From Bacteroidales bacterium (GTDB lineage: Bacteria > Bacteroidota > Bacteroidia > Bacteroidales > UBA932): DNA of 64,000 nucleotides. The DNA lies in assembly GCA_017555965.1 (NCBI GenBank), contig JAFZFH010000070.1, positions 1 through 64,000 of the forward strand, given 5' to 3'. The translations under genes and the position numbers were made by a program. The notes under the pieces were generated by a model. The model saw only the letters and a program-made list of their open reading frames with translations. It ran no database searches and was not told where the DNA came from. Below are positions 44,200 through 53,140 of this stretch, in pieces (within the stretch, counting starts at the first letter, position 1; every line of letters begins with the position of its first letter).

Positions 44200-46518
44200 A
44201 TGAAAATCAACAGGTTGTTTGTATTTGTGTCCGCTGTTGCACTTGCTGCTTCTTGCTGCAGTAGTCCGAAGGTGGAGCCTGCAATACCGTATGATGCATC
44301 AATTGAAGCAAAAGTTGAGAAGGTTCTTAAGGGAATGACTCTCGAAGAGAAGATCGGTCAGATGACCCAGATTGCCATCACATCAGTTGCTGACGGAGTA
44401 GAGCTTACTGCTGCAGGTGATTCGATTCTCCGTACATACAAGGTAGGATCGGTTCTCAATACTCCGGGTGACATTGCTCAGACTCCTCAGGATTATGAGA
44501 AGCTTGTTGCGGAGATCAACAGAATCGCCATTGAGGAGACAGGAATACCTACCCTCTATGGTCTGGATCATATCCACGGTACATCATATGTCCTCGGTGG
44601 AACACTTTTTCCGCAGGAAATAGCAATAGCCGCTACATTCAATCGTGACCATGCGTACAATATGGGTAAGGTCGCAGCATATGAAAGCCGTGCGGCGAAT
44701 GTTCCTTGGACATTCTCTCCGACAATGGACCTTGGAAGGAACCCTTCATGGTCAAGAATGTGGGAAAGCTTCGGCGAAGATACATATGTGAATGCAGAGA
44801 TGGCGGTTGCAGAGGTACGTGGTATGCAGGGTGATGATCCTAATCATATCGGACCATACAATATTGCCGCATGTGCAAAGCATTTCATGGGTTATGGTGT
44901 TCCGGTTTCTGGTCAGGACCGTACTCCTTCCTCAATCGCAGCCTCAGAACTTCGTGAAAAACATTTCGAGCCGTTCAAGGAAGCAATGCAGGCTGGAGCT
45001 CTATCAATCATGGTCAATTCGAGCAGTAACAACGGTCTGCCTTTCCACTGCAATGCAGAACTTCTTACAAAGTGGGTAAAGGAGGAACTTAACTGGGACG
45101 GAATGATCGTTACAGACTGGGCTGACATCAACAATCTCTACACTCGTGAACGAGTGGCCACCTCTCTTAAGGATGCAGTTAGAATCTCAATCAATGCCGG
45201 TATCGATATGTCGATGGTTCCTTATAACTGTCAGTTTGCAATCGATCTTAAGGAACTTGTTGAGGAAGGTGCAGTATCCATGGAGCGTATCGATGATGCA
45301 GTACGTCGTGTACTTCGCATGAAGTTCCGTCTTGGACTGTTCGATCAGCCCGATACAAGATATGCTGACTATCCTGACTTTGCAAGTGACAAGCATGCGG
45401 CTATGGCATATGAAGCAGCAGTAGAGTCACAGGTACTTCTTAAGAATAACGGCATCCTTCCTTTGAAGAAGGATCTTCGCATTCTTCTTACAGGACCAAA
45501 TGCAAACTCTATCAGAACTCTTAACGGTGGCTGGTCATACACATGGCAGGGTCATGGTGCTTCATATCCGGAATTCACAGACAAGTACAATACTATATAT
45601 GAAGCTCTTTCTCAGAAGTTTGAGAAACTTGAGTATGTACCTGGAGTAGAGTATGACCTTATGGGAACGAACTGGAAGTTCGATAAGAATACAGGTATCA
45701 AGGAGGCTGTCCGTGCTGCAAGAAGATCGGACGTAATCATTGCCTGCATCGGTGAGAATACATATTGTGAGACTCCGGGAAATGATGTCGACATGAATCT
45801 TTCCGCTAACCAGAAGGAACTCGTCAGATCCCTTGCAGCTACAGGTCGTCCTATCATCCTTATCCTTAACGGCGGACGTCCACGTATCATCAATGATATC
45901 GAGCCACTTGCTACTGCAGTTGTGGATATTCTTCTCCCTGGTAATTACGGTGGTGATGCCCTTGCAGCACTTCTCAGCGGTGAAGAGAATTTCAGTGGAA
46001 GACTTCCGTTTACATATCCTAAGTATGTGAATAAGTTTGCCGTATATGACTACAAGCCTTCAGAGAGCCAGGGTATGATGACAGGTTCATATAATTATAA
46101 TGCTGTTATGGATATCCAGTGGCCTTTCGGACATGGAATGAGTTATACTGCATTCCAGTATTCGAATATGACTGTTTCGGCAGAGCAGTTCGGTGCTGAC
46201 GATGTTCTCAAGGTTACAGTGGATGTGACAAATGCAGGTGCAAGAACCGGCAAGGAGAGTGTACTTCTTTATTCTTCTGACCTTTATGCAAGTTCGACTC
46301 CTGACGTGCGTCGCCTCCGCGCATTTGAAAAGGTGGAGATCGAGCCGGGCGAGACTGTGACAGTCGAACTTGAAGTTACTGCAAAGGATCTTGCATTCGC
46401 TGATTACTATGGTAAGTGGAGACTTGAGGAAGGTGACTTCATCCTTTCAGTAGGAAACCTCAGCCAGAAGGTGACTTGTACCGAAACCGTTCTTTTCGAA
46501 GAACCGAATATTGACTGA
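44200..46518 (+). CDS. bglX: Glycoside hydrolase family 3 beta-glucosidase-type lipoprotein
   Basis: A 772-residue exported GH3 enzyme with a lipobox-like leader (ALAASCC). The TIM-barrel domain has [52 protein letters not shown], and the nucleophile Asp in MIVTDWADI. Then come the alpha/beta sandwich and a C-terminal fibronectin-III-like domain (about 670-760). It should release terminal beta-linked glucose or related sugars from oligosaccharides. ATG 44200 puts the signal peptide at the N-terminus; 44104 would lie within the nucleotidase gene. No SusC/D pair is nearby. Confidence 0.93.
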   Translation: MKINRLFVFVSAVALAASCCSSPKVEPAIPYDASIEAKVEKVLKGMTLEEKIGQMTQIAITSVADGVELTAAGDSILRTYKVGSVLNTPGDIAQTPQDYEKLVAEINRIAIEETGIPTLYGLDHIHGTSYVLGGTLFPQEIAIAATFNRDHAYNMGKVAAYESRAANVPWTFSPTMDLGRNPSWSRMWESFGEDTYVNAEMAVAEVRGMQGDDPNHIGPYNIAACAKHFMGYGVPVSGQDRTPSSIAASELREKHFEPFKEAMQAGALSIMVNSSSNNGLPFHCNAELLTKWVKEELNWDGMIVTDWADINNLYTRERVATSLKDAVRISINAGIDMSMVPYNCQFAIDLKELVEEGAVSMERIDDAVRRVLRMKFRLGLFDQPDTRYADYPDFASDKHAAMAYEAAVESQVLLKNNGILPLKKDLRILLTGPNANSIRTLNGGWSYTWQGHGASYPEFTDKYNTIYEALSQKFEKLEYVPGVEYDLMGTNWKFDKNTGIKEAVRAARRSDVIIACIGENTYCETPGNDVDMNLSANQKELVRSLAATGRPIILILNGGRPRIINDIEPLATAVVDILLPGNYGGDALAALLSGEENFSGRLPFTYPKYVNKFAVYDYKPSESQGMMTGSYNYNAVMDIQWPFGHGMSYTAFQYSNMTVSAEQFGADDVLKVTVDVTNAGARTGKESVLLYSSDLYASSTPDVRRLRAFEKVEIEPGETVTVELEVTAKDLAFADYYGKWRLEEGDFILSVGNLSQKVTCTETVLFEEPNID

Positions 46519-46528
46519 TGCAGATATT

Positions 46529-46960
46529 ATGAAAGTACAGATAGTAAACAGATCTAAATATCCTACTCCTGCATATGCTACGGAGCAGTCTGCGGGAATG
46601 GATCTCAAGGCGAATATAGATGAGCCTGTGACTCTTGGTCCGCTTGAGCGCGCCTTGATTCCTACAGGTCTGTATATTGCGCTTCCGGACGGAACGGAAG
46701 CACAGGTCAGACCTAGAAGTGGCCTTGCTGCCAAGCATGGTATATCAGTGTTGAATGCTCCTGGTACCATCGATGCTGATTATCGTGGTGAGGTCAAGGT
46801 GATTCTTGTGAATCTTTCCAATGAACCGTTTGTTGTTAATCCTGGCGAGAGGATTGCTCAGATGGTCGTGGCTCGTTATGAGAAGATTGTGTGGGATGAG
46901 GTGGAGGTTCTGGATGATACAGAGCGTGGTGCCGGTGGTTTTGGCTCCACTGGTCGTTAA
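46529..46960 (+). CDS. dut: dUTP diphosphatase
   Basis: A 143-residue trimeric dUTPase, hydrolysing dUTP to dUMP and pyrophosphate. All five motifs are visible: [42 protein letters not shown] and the C-terminal [11 protein letters not shown] that closes over the site. The ATG 46529 follows the GH3 stop by ten bases. Length is standard. Confidence 0.97.
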   Translation: MKVQIVNRSKYPTPAYATEQSAGMDLKANIDEPVTLGPLERALIPTGLYIALPDGTEAQVRPRSGLAAKHGISVLNAPGTIDADYRGEVKVILVNLSNEPFVVNPGERIAQMVVARYEKIVWDEVEVLDDTERGAGGFGSTGR

Positions 46961-46990
46961 TCGTCATATGATCAGCTGAAGTTCATGCTG

Positions 46991-47014
46991 TCATCCTGAA
47001 CGAAGTGGAGGATC
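46991..47014. repeat. Dispersed repeat, copy upstream of murF
   Basis: TCATCCTGAACGAAGTGGAG followed by GATC: a small imperfect palindrome (ATCCT...AGGAT) of the family widespread in Bacteroidota intergenic DNA; related to the copy at 51645. Confidence 0.65.
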
Positions 47015-47029
47015 TTTAAAACTGGTTTT

Positions 47030-48379
47030 ATGCAGATTATAGATATCTATAATAAATTCAAGGAGTGCGGCTCGGTTACAACCGATAGCCGCACTCTTAA
47101 GGGCGGAGAAATGTTCTTCGCCCTTAAAGGAGAAAATTTTGACGGAAACGAGTATGCGCTGAAGGCATTGGAAGACGGTGCAAAGTACGCGGTAGTCAAC
47201 GCTGATTCGGCTGCGGCCTCTTCAGGTGACCCACGTCTTATTGTCGTTGAGGATACCTTGAAGACGCTTCAGGAGCTTGCAAGATGGCACAGGTCCATGA
47301 CTTTCGTGGATGGTAAGCCGTTGACTGTCGTGGCTCTTACAGGAACAAACGGAAAGACTACTACAAAGGAGCTTATCCGTACTGTTCTGTCAGTAAAATA
47401 TAATGTTACTGCTACTGAGGGTAACCTCAATAACAGCATCGGCGTTCCTCTGACGCTGTTGAAGATAGATTCGAAGACACAGATTGCTGTGGTCGAGATG
47501 GGGGCAAGCCATCCTGGAGACATCAAGGAACTTGTAGATATCGCACTTCCTAATTATGGTCTCATCACAAATGTAGGAAAGGCCCATCTTTTAGGTTTCG
47601 GAAGTTTTGAGGGTGTCATGGCTACTAAGGGCGAACTGTACGACTATCTTCGAAGGACTTCAGATAAGGTTTTCCTGAATGCAGATAATCCGTATCTCTG
47701 CCGTATGGCTTCTGAGAGGAATCTTCATAACGATCCAGAGCGCCCATATTCCCTTGTGATTCCTTATGGTCTTGATTATCAGGGGTTCATGGTTCTTCCG
47801 TCTGATGCCGACAATCCGTATCTCCGTATATCTTGCTCATGTGATTCCGGTTCCCGTGTCATCTCTACCAACCTTGTCGGTTCATACAATGCAGACAACG
47901 TGATGACAGCTATTGCCGTTGGCCGTCAGTTCGGAGTGGAGATGGAAGATGTGGTCAAGGCTATTGAGGCCTATGTGCCATCGAACAACCGTTCCCAGAT
48001 GACGAAGACTGACAGGAATGTTCTGATTGTAGATGCCTACAATGCCAATCCGTCCAGCATGGAGGTGGCCTTGAATAATCTTTCTTCTGTAGTTGCAGAC
48101 AGGAAGGTTGCAATGTTGGGTGATATGCTTGAACTTGGTGAAGATTCAAAGTCTCTTCACAAGGAAGTTGTAGATAAACTGGTGTCTATGAATCTTTCTC
48201 TTGTATGTCTGGTCGGCAAAGAGTTCGGATCAGTGTGTGAGGGAATGGAAACCGTGCATTGTTTTCCTACATCTGACGCCCTTGTTCAGTGGCTTGTTGA
48301 GAATCCGGTGGACGGTGCTACTGTGCTTATCAAAGGTTCTCGCGGAACAAGGATGGAGAAAGTGATACCAGCGCTTTAG
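47030..48379 (+). CDS. murF: UDP-N-acetylmuramoyl-tripeptide--D-alanyl-D-alanine ligase
   Basis: A 449-residue Mur ligase adding D-Ala-D-Ala in peptidoglycan precursor synthesis. SVTTDSRTLKGGEMFFALKG near the start, the ATP loop VALTGTNGKTTTKELI, EMGASHPGDI, LITNVGKAHLLGFGS and the C-terminal IVDAYNANPSSMEVAL are typical. The last residues are VLIKGSRGTRMEKVI. Its 3' end overlaps the converging glycerate kinase by 50 bases. It is separate from any division and cell-wall cluster here. Confidence 0.95.
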   Translation: MQIIDIYNKFKECGSVTTDSRTLKGGEMFFALKGENFDGNEYALKALEDGAKYAVVNADSAAASSGDPRLIVVEDTLKTLQELARWHRSMTFVDGKPLTVVALTGTNGKTTTKELIRTVLSVKYNVTATEGNLNNSIGVPLTLLKIDSKTQIAVVEMGASHPGDIKELVDIALPNYGLITNVGKAHLLGFGSFEGVMATKGELYDYLRRTSDKVFLNADNPYLCRMASERNLHNDPERPYSLVIPYGLDYQGFMVLPSDADNPYLRISCSCDSGSRVISTNLVGSYNADNVMTAIAVGRQFGVEMEDVVKAIEAYVPSNNRSQMTKTDRNVLIVDAYNANPSSMEVALNNLSSVVADRKVAMLGDMLELGEDSKSLHKEVVDKLVSMNLSLVCLVGKEFGSVCEGMETVHCFPTSDALVQWLVENPVDGATVLIKGSRGTRMEKVIPAL

Positions 48380-49505
48380 TGACTGTTTCTGAGATATTTC
48401 GAGAAGCGACTTCGGGACGCATGGCGTGTCTGAGGTCGCTTTCGTTTTGTGGACGTGGTCCGACAGGGCAGGCAGCTGCAAGGCCGGTCTGCATTATCTC
48501 CTTCTGGTCCAAGTCAACGATGCCGGCAATTGCGATTACTGGGATTTTATATGCTTCCGCACGTGATACGATGCCGGAAATGACCTTACCTTTTGATGTC
48601 TGGCTGTCTATGCGTCCTTCTCCTGTGATTATAAGGTCTGCATCCTTGATGAAGTTCTCAAAGCCTATGCTGTCGAGTACCATATCGATACCCTTGTCGA
48701 GTCGTGCATTCAGAAAGGCTTTGAAAGCGCCTCCCAATCCTCCTGCTGCACCCGAGCTTTTGATTGAGCAAAGGTCGATACCGAAGCTGTTATTGATTAC
48801 TTTGTAGAGGTTCTGCATTCCGGATTCAAGCAGGGAGACAGTTTCAGACGTTGCCCCTTTCTGCGGTCCGAAGACCGCAGCGGCCCCTTCAGGGCCGCAG
48901 AATGGTGTGTCCACATCGCAGGCTATGATGAACTCAGATTCAGATATTTCCCTGGGGATTGAAGATGTGTCAATTGATTCGATTTCGGCCAGTTTCTCTC
49001 CGCAGAGCCCTGATATCGGATTGCCGTTGATGTCATAGAACCTGAATCCGAGTGCTTCCAACATGCCTGTGCCTCCGTCGTTGGTTGCGCTTCCGCCTAT
49101 TCCGATCAGAAATCTTCTGCATCCTTTTGCGGCAGCGTGGAGAATCATTTCTCCTGTACCGTAGGTGGATGTGAGAAGTGGATTGCGCTCAGAGGTCTTG
49201 AGAAGGGTGAGGCCGGATGCCTGAGACATTTCTATGATGGCAGTCTTCTGGCCGTCATGTTCTGCTGTTCCGTATTTCGCTTTTATGATTCGTCCTAGAG
49301 GGTCCTTGACATGGACTTCGACAGTCTCTCCATTCATTGCCTTTGTCAGAGCTGCAGCGGTGCCTTCTCCTCCGTCCGCAATCTCAAGGCATATTGTTTC
49401 GAATTCCGGGTAAGCCATGCGCACTCCTTCGGCGGCTGCCTGAGCAACCTCCATCGATGTCAGTGAACCCTTGAAGGAGTCTGATGCTATTATGATCTTG
49501 CGCAT
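48330..49505 (-). CDS. Glycerate kinase (GarK/GlxK family)
   Basis: A 391-residue kinase phosphorylating glycerate. The N-terminal MRKIIIASDSFKGSLTSMEV is diagnostic; GTGEMILHAAAKGCRRFLIG, GIGGSATNDGGTGMLEALG, CDVDTPFCGPEGAAAVFGPQ and TGEGRIDSQTSKGKV follow. The start is ATG 49505: a TATATTTG box sits four bases upstream, so the longer in-frame TTG start at 49520 would precede the transcription start. It overlaps murF tail to tail by 50 bases. Confidence 0.94.
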   Translation of the reverse strand: MRKIIIASDSFKGSLTSMEVAQAAAEGVRMAYPEFETICLEIADGGEGTAAALTKAMNGETVEVHVKDPLGRIIKAKYGTAEHDGQKTAIIEMSQASGLTLLKTSERNPLLTSTYGTGEMILHAAAKGCRRFLIGIGGSATNDGGTGMLEALGFRFYDINGNPISGLCGEKLAEIESIDTSSIPREISESEFIIACDVDTPFCGPEGAAAVFGPQKGATSETVSLLESGMQNLYKVINNSFGIDLCSIKSSGAAGGLGGAFKAFLNARLDKGIDMVLDSIGFENFIKDADLIITGEGRIDSQTSKGKVISGIVSRAEAYKIPVIAIAGIVDLDQKEIMQTGLAAACPVGPRPQNESDLRHAMRPEVASRNISETVTKALVSLSPSLFRENL

Positions 49506-49509
49506 GGTG

Positions 49510-49517
49510 CAAATATA
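49510..49517 (-). promoter_or_regulatory. -7 box of glycerate kinase, four bases from its ATG
   Basis: TATATTTG (49517-49510) then CACC and ATG. No -33 match is seen because the tRNA terminator occupies that position; read-through from the tRNA promoter is another possibility. Confidence 0.45.
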
Positions 49518-49518
49518 C

Positions 49519-49547
49519 AAAAAAAAGAGACTCTTTTGGAGTCTCTT
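49519..49547 (-). terminator. Terminator of tRNA-Glu
   Basis: Minus strand AAGAGACTC / GAGTCTCTT with a five-base loop, then a run of eight T. It starts two bases after the encoded CCA. Confidence 0.85.
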
Positions 49548-49548
49548 G

Positions 49549-49623
49549 TGGTACTCGGTAGGGGAATCGAACCCCTATTGCAAGATTGAGAATCTTGAGT
49601 ACTAACCGTTATACGAACCGAGC
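49549..49623 (-). tRNA. tRNA-Glu (anticodon CUC)
   Basis: On the minus strand the RNA begins GCTCGGT and its acceptor partner is ACCGAGT, followed by discriminator A and an encoded CCA. The anticodon arm is CAAGA-TTCTCAA-TCTTG, giving anticodon CTC for glutamate GAG codons. The T-arm is AGGGG-TTCGATT-CCCCT. The first acceptor pair would be a G-T wobble. All arms fold. Confidence 0.93.
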
Positions 49624-49643
49624 GTGTTATCGTTTTGGGATTG

Positions 49644-49674
49644 CAAAGGTAGGTGTTTTTTCTTTATTTCCAAA
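49644..49674 (-). promoter_or_regulatory. Promoter of tRNA-Glu
   Basis: Minus strand TTTG (49674-49671), 19-base spacer, TACCTTTG (49651-49644), 20 bases before the mature tRNA. It is one of the best promoter matches in the window and it overlaps nothing coding. Confidence 0.75.
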
Positions 49675-49698
49675 CTTTTTTTGCAAAAATTTTCAATT

Positions 49699-50067
49699 TT
49701 ACTTCAGAAAGACGAAGAAGACGGCCATTATGAGACAGAAAAAGGCTGCAAAATGGTTCCATTGGAGCGACTGACCTTTGAACATTACTGTCACCATCAC
49801 TGTAAATACAGTAAGCGAGATCACTTCCTGGATGATCTTAAGCTGCATGAGGTTGAAAGGACCGCCGTTTTCAAGGTATCCGATCCTGTTTGCAGGTACC
49901 TGTGCGCAATACTCGAGGAAAGCGACTCCCCATGAGAAAAGGATTACAAGTATGAGGGGCCAGCTTGTGGAAATCTTCATTTCCTGTAGTTTCAGGTGGC
50001 CGTACCATGCGAATGTCATGAATACATTCGATGCTATGAGCAGGAGTATTGTCCAGATTGCCTTCAT
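49699..50067 (-). CDS. DMT-family membrane protein (DUF486)
   Basis: A 122-residue protein with four hydrophobic helices covering nearly its whole length, of the DUF486 small-transporter-like group. Conserved features are TFAWYGHLK near residue 20, FSWGVAFLEYCAQVPANRIGY and FNLMQLKIIQEVISL. Function unknown; resemblance to small multidrug-resistance proteins is topological. The start is ATG 50067; the upstream in-frame start at 50091 would fall inside the -7 box TACTTTTG (50096-50089). Confidence 0.88.
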   Translation of the reverse strand: MKAIWTILLLIASNVFMTFAWYGHLKLQEMKISTSWPLILVILFSWGVAFLEYCAQVPANRIGYLENGGPFNLMQLKIIQEVISLTVFTVMVTVMFKGQSLQWNHFAAFFCLIMAVFFVFLK

Positions 50068-50088
50068 TGTCGTTTTTGTTTTGGGCTG

Positions 50089-50136
50089 CAAAAGTAATAT
50101 TTAATTTGTAATTGCACTCATAAAACTTTAATTTTG
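50089..50136. promoter_or_regulatory. Divergent promoters for the DUF486 gene and glmM
   Basis: Minus strand: TACTTTTG (50096-50089) for DUF486. Plus strand: TTTG 50105-50108, 20-base spacer, TAATTTTG 50129-50136 for glmM, leaving a leader of about 55 bases with a small hairpin (CCCCTA/TGGGG, about 50146-50160). Confidence 0.6.
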
Positions 50137-50198
50137 CATGATTTACCCCTATCGCTTGGGGCTAGGAAGTATAATATCAGATTATAAGAAATATAGTT

Positions 50199-51659
50199 AT
50201 GACGCTTATCAAATCCATTTCCGGTATCCGTGGAACAATCGGAGGAAATCCAGGCGAGGCTCTGACTCCGCTGGATATTGTCAAGTTTACATATGCATAT
50301 TGTGAGAAGATGAAGGAACGTCGTCCTAAGACTGACGGTGAGAGATATAAGGTGGTAGTAGGAAAGGATGCGCGTCTTTCTGGTGACATGGTGGAACAGC
50401 TCGTATGCGGAACTCTTGTTTCATGCGGAGTGGATGTAGTCAAGGCGGGATTTGCTTCTACGCCTACTACAGAGATGGCAGTTGTATTTGAAGAGGCGGA
50501 TGGAGGTATCATCCTCACTGCTTCTCATAATCCTAAGCAGTGGAACGCCCTCAAGCTTCTTGACGAGAAGGGTGAGTTCCTTAATGCAGAGGACGGTGCA
50601 GCTATCCTTGAGTGTGCAGAGCAGGAGAACTTCACATTTGCTGATGTGGATTCTCTCGGAGATATCGAGGAAAGAGATTTTACCGATGAGCATCTTGATG
50701 CGGTACTCGCTCTTCCGGCAGTAGATGTTGAGGCAGTACGCAATGCTCATTTCAAGGTCGCGCTTGATGCCGTGAATTCAGTAGGAGGCATAATCATGCC
50801 ACGTCTTCTTGAGCGTCTCGGTGTAGAGTGCATCTGTGTGAACTGCGAACCGACAGGTCAGTTTGCGCACAATCCGGAACCCCTTCCTGCAAACCTTGTG
50901 GAGCTTTCAGAGGCTGTGTTAGCTAATGGTGCCGATCTCGGTATTTCTGTGGATCCGGATGTTGACCGTCTCGCACTCATCTGTGAGAATGGAAAACCGT
51001 TCGGAGAGGAGTATACCCTTGTAAGTGTAGCGGACTATCTTCTTTCAAGAGTTTATGACGAGGCTCTCGCCACAGGAAAGTCTATGGAGGAACTTGCTGC
51101 TCCATATGTCATGACGACTTCTTCTAACCTGTCTTCTTCAAGGGCGCTTCGCGATGTTACAGAACAGTATGGCGGTGAGTATTTTGCGGCTGCTGTAGGT
51201 GAGGTCAATGTGACTACTAAGATGAAGGCGTGCGGTGCCATTATCGGTGGAGAAGGAAACGGAGGTGTGATCTATCCTGCCCTCCATTATGGCCGTGATG
51301 CGATGGTCGGTGTAGCGCTTTTCCTTACTAACCTCGCATATAAGAAGATTAAGGTATCTGAGCTGCTTGCAACATATCCTCAGTATGTGATTGCGAAGAA
51401 TAAGATTGAACTTTCTGACAGCGCTCTCATTGACAGGATTCTTGATGAAATCAAGACTGTTTATGCGTCAGAGGATATCAATACCATAGATGGCGTGAAG
51501 ATTTCGTTCGAGGACCGTAAGGAGTGGGTACATCTCCGCAGGTCGAATACCGAGCCAATCATCCGTATCTATGCGGAGGCTTCGACAAAGGAGGCAGCTG
51601 ATGCTCTCGCTCAGCAGATTATTGACATCGCAAACACTATATTGTCATCCCGAGCGTAG
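50199..51659 (+). CDS. glmM: Phosphoglucosamine mutase-type phosphohexomutase
   Basis: A 486-residue alpha-D-phosphohexomutase, probably converting glucosamine-6-phosphate to glucosamine-1-phosphate for UDP-GlcNAc. SISGIRGTIGG at the N-terminus, the phosphoserine loop TASHNPKQWNALK, the metal site VDPDVDRLALI, GGEGNGGVIYP in the sugar-binding loop and the C-terminal RRSNTEPIIRIYAEA are present. Phosphomannomutase activity cannot be excluded from motifs. The final residues and the TAG stop lie inside a dispersed repeat (51645-51670), a sign that the element inserted at the gene's end. Confidence 0.88.
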   Translation: MTLIKSISGIRGTIGGNPGEALTPLDIVKFTYAYCEKMKERRPKTDGERYKVVVGKDARLSGDMVEQLVCGTLVSCGVDVVKAGFASTPTTEMAVVFEEADGGIILTASHNPKQWNALKLLDEKGEFLNAEDGAAILECAEQENFTFADVDSLGDIEERDFTDEHLDAVLALPAVDVEAVRNAHFKVALDAVNSVGGIIMPRLLERLGVECICVNCEPTGQFAHNPEPLPANLVELSEAVLANGADLGISVDPDVDRLALICENGKPFGEEYTLVSVADYLLSRVYDEALATGKSMEELAAPYVMTTSSNLSSSRALRDVTEQYGGEYFAAAVGEVNVTTKMKACGAIIGGEGNGGVIYPALHYGRDAMVGVALFLTNLAYKKIKVSELLATYPQYVIAKNKIELSDSALIDRILDEIKTVYASEDINTIDGVKISFEDRKEWVHLRRSNTEPIIRIYAEASTKEAADALAQQIIDIANTILSSRA

Positions 51660-51670
51660 TCGAGGGATAT
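51645..51670. repeat. Dispersed repeat overlapping the glmM stop codon
   Basis: TCATCCCGAGCGTAGTCGAG followed by GGATAT. Same family as 46991 (TCATCCTGAACGAAGTGGAG). It contributes the last glmM codons and its TAG stop. Confidence 0.75.
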
Positions 51671-51686
51671 CCATTACAGGTTTATT

Positions 51687-52754
51687 ATGTTTTCATTCAG
51701 AACCACATCCCTTGAAGACCAGCTTGACAAGGCTCTGCTTGACGGCGGAGTCGGCTATTTCTGTACTCAGAACTGCTGGGATACGGAGAAGGGACGATAC
51801 AGGTACGACATTTTTACTGAGAGGGGAAATCTGAAGAAGATCTTCTCTCCTCGTGATACGGAGCTTACCCCGCTGACCAACCATATCGAGTTTACAGTTG
51901 AGGAACTTGATGGACTCAATGCGGTCGTTGTGGACATCCAGGATGTAGGTGCGCGTTATTTCAATTATACAAAGGATGTGTTCCGCCTTATGGATATGCT
52001 CAAGTCCATGAAGGATGATGCTCCGTCTCTATATGTTGTAGACCATATCAATCCTGCGGGAAGGGTGGTTGAGGGTACCATGCCTTCTTCTGTCCAGGAG
52101 GATTTTGTTCCGAAGGTTGCCCATCGGCATGGTCTTACTCTGGGAGAGCTTACCAATCTTTATTATCACGAGATCGGAGCTAAGTTTGCACTCCATGTAA
52201 TTTCTGCGCTGGCGTCTGATTCGAACAAGCAGCTCATGCCATGGACTATTGCGCCTGCTTCTGACATACCTGGACTTTTTACATGCGACGTCTATAGCGG
52301 CGGTGGTTTGTGGAACAATACCAATGTTTCGCCTGCAATCGGTACGGCGCGTCCATATGAATATATAGGTGCACCTTTCATAAAGACTGATCTCGCGATG
52401 AATGTTCCAGTGGCTGACGGGGTGCTTATGCGTCCATGCTCATTCACTCCTTCGTGCGGAAGATACGAGGGCAAGAAGTGTTTCGGATATCAGATCATGC
52501 TCGAGCCTGGAGTTGAGTATCATTCTCTTATCCATACCTTGCAGCTGATCAGATATTTCAAGAGCAGGTATTCGGAGTTCAGTCTTGATGAGGGATTTGA
52601 GGCTAAATTGTCGGATCAGGTGCTTCTGGACTATATCAATGAAGAGATTTCTCTCGAGGAAATGAGGGAGCATGTGAAGGTCGAGGAGCAGAAATGGATC
52701 AGAAAAGCAAAGAAGTTTACGCTTTATGAGGATTTGCCATACAGAATTAAGTAG
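51687..52754 (+). CDS. DUF1343/NamZ-like family protein without signal peptide
   Basis: A 355-residue protein of the DUF1343 group, some members of which are exo-beta-N-acetylmuramidases (NamZ) acting on muropeptides. Family features are VVVDIQDVGARYFNYTKD, VDHINPAGRVVEGT, PKVAHRHGLTLGELTNLYY, GLWNNTNVSPAIGTARPYEY and IGAPFIKT. Unlike secreted NamZ proteins it begins without a hydrophobic leader, so it should be cytoplasmic, perhaps in muropeptide recycling. Residue-level catalytic assignment was not attempted. It follows glmM by 27 bases and probably shares its transcript, which links it to amino-sugar metabolism. Confidence 0.82.
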   Translation: MFSFRTTSLEDQLDKALLDGGVGYFCTQNCWDTEKGRYRYDIFTERGNLKKIFSPRDTELTPLTNHIEFTVEELDGLNAVVVDIQDVGARYFNYTKDVFRLMDMLKSMKDDAPSLYVVDHINPAGRVVEGTMPSSVQEDFVPKVAHRHGLTLGELTNLYYHEIGAKFALHVISALASDSNKQLMPWTIAPASDIPGLFTCDVYSGGGLWNNTNVSPAIGTARPYEYIGAPFIKTDLAMNVPVADGVLMRPCSFTPSCGRYEGKKCFGYQIMLEPGVEYHSLIHTLQLIRYFKSRYSEFSLDEGFEAKLSDQVLLDYINEEISLEEMREHVKVEEQKWIRKAKKFTLYEDLPYRIK

Positions 52755-52761
52755 AAAACTG

Positions 52762-52792
52762 TTGGAATTCTGAAAATAATGCTGTACATTTG
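52762..52792 (+). promoter_or_regulatory. Promoter of the L31 gene
   Basis: TTG 52762-52764, 20-base spacer, TACATTTG 52785-52792; 37 bases from the ATG at 52830. Confidence 0.75.
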
Positions 52793-52829
52793 CCGCGCAA
52801 AAATAGTTAACTAATTTTTTAATAACGTT

Positions 52830-53078
52830 ATGAAGAAAGGTATACATCCCGAAACCTACCGTCTTGTAGCTTTCAAGGATATGTCAAACGATGTAGTGTT
52901 CATCACTCGCTCATGCGCGAACACAAAGGAGACCATCGAGATCGAGGGCGTTGAGTACCCTGTAGTAAAACTTGAGATTTCTAACACTTCTCATCCATTC
53001 TACACTGGTAAGATGAAGCTTGTTGATACAGCAGGTCGCGTTGACAAATTCTATCAGAGATACGCAAAGAAGAAGTAA
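52830..53078 (+). CDS. rpmE2: Ribosomal protein L31, type B
   Basis: An 82-residue large-subunit protein. MKKGIHPETYRLVAFKDMS, SNTSHPFYTGK and a basic C-terminus (KFYQRYAKKK) identify L31. The CxxC zinc-binding motifs of type A are absent, so this is the zinc-independent type B, the usual form in Bacteroidales. Single gene with its own promoter and a strong terminator. Confidence 0.97.
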   Translation: MKKGIHPETYRLVAFKDMSNDVVFITRSCANTKETIEIEGVEYPVVKLEISNTSHPFYTGKMKLVDTAGRVDKFYQRYAKKK

Positions 53079-53102
53079 TTCTTCCAAGACTTATATGGTA
53101 CA

Positions 53103-53139
53103 GATCGGCTCGCAGGATACTGCGGGCCGATTTTTTTTT
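53103..53139 (+). terminator. Terminator after the L31 gene
   Basis: ATCGGCTCGCAG / CTGCGGGCCGAT (one mismatch) with loop GATA, then nine T. Confidence 0.9.
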
Positions 53140-53140
53140 G

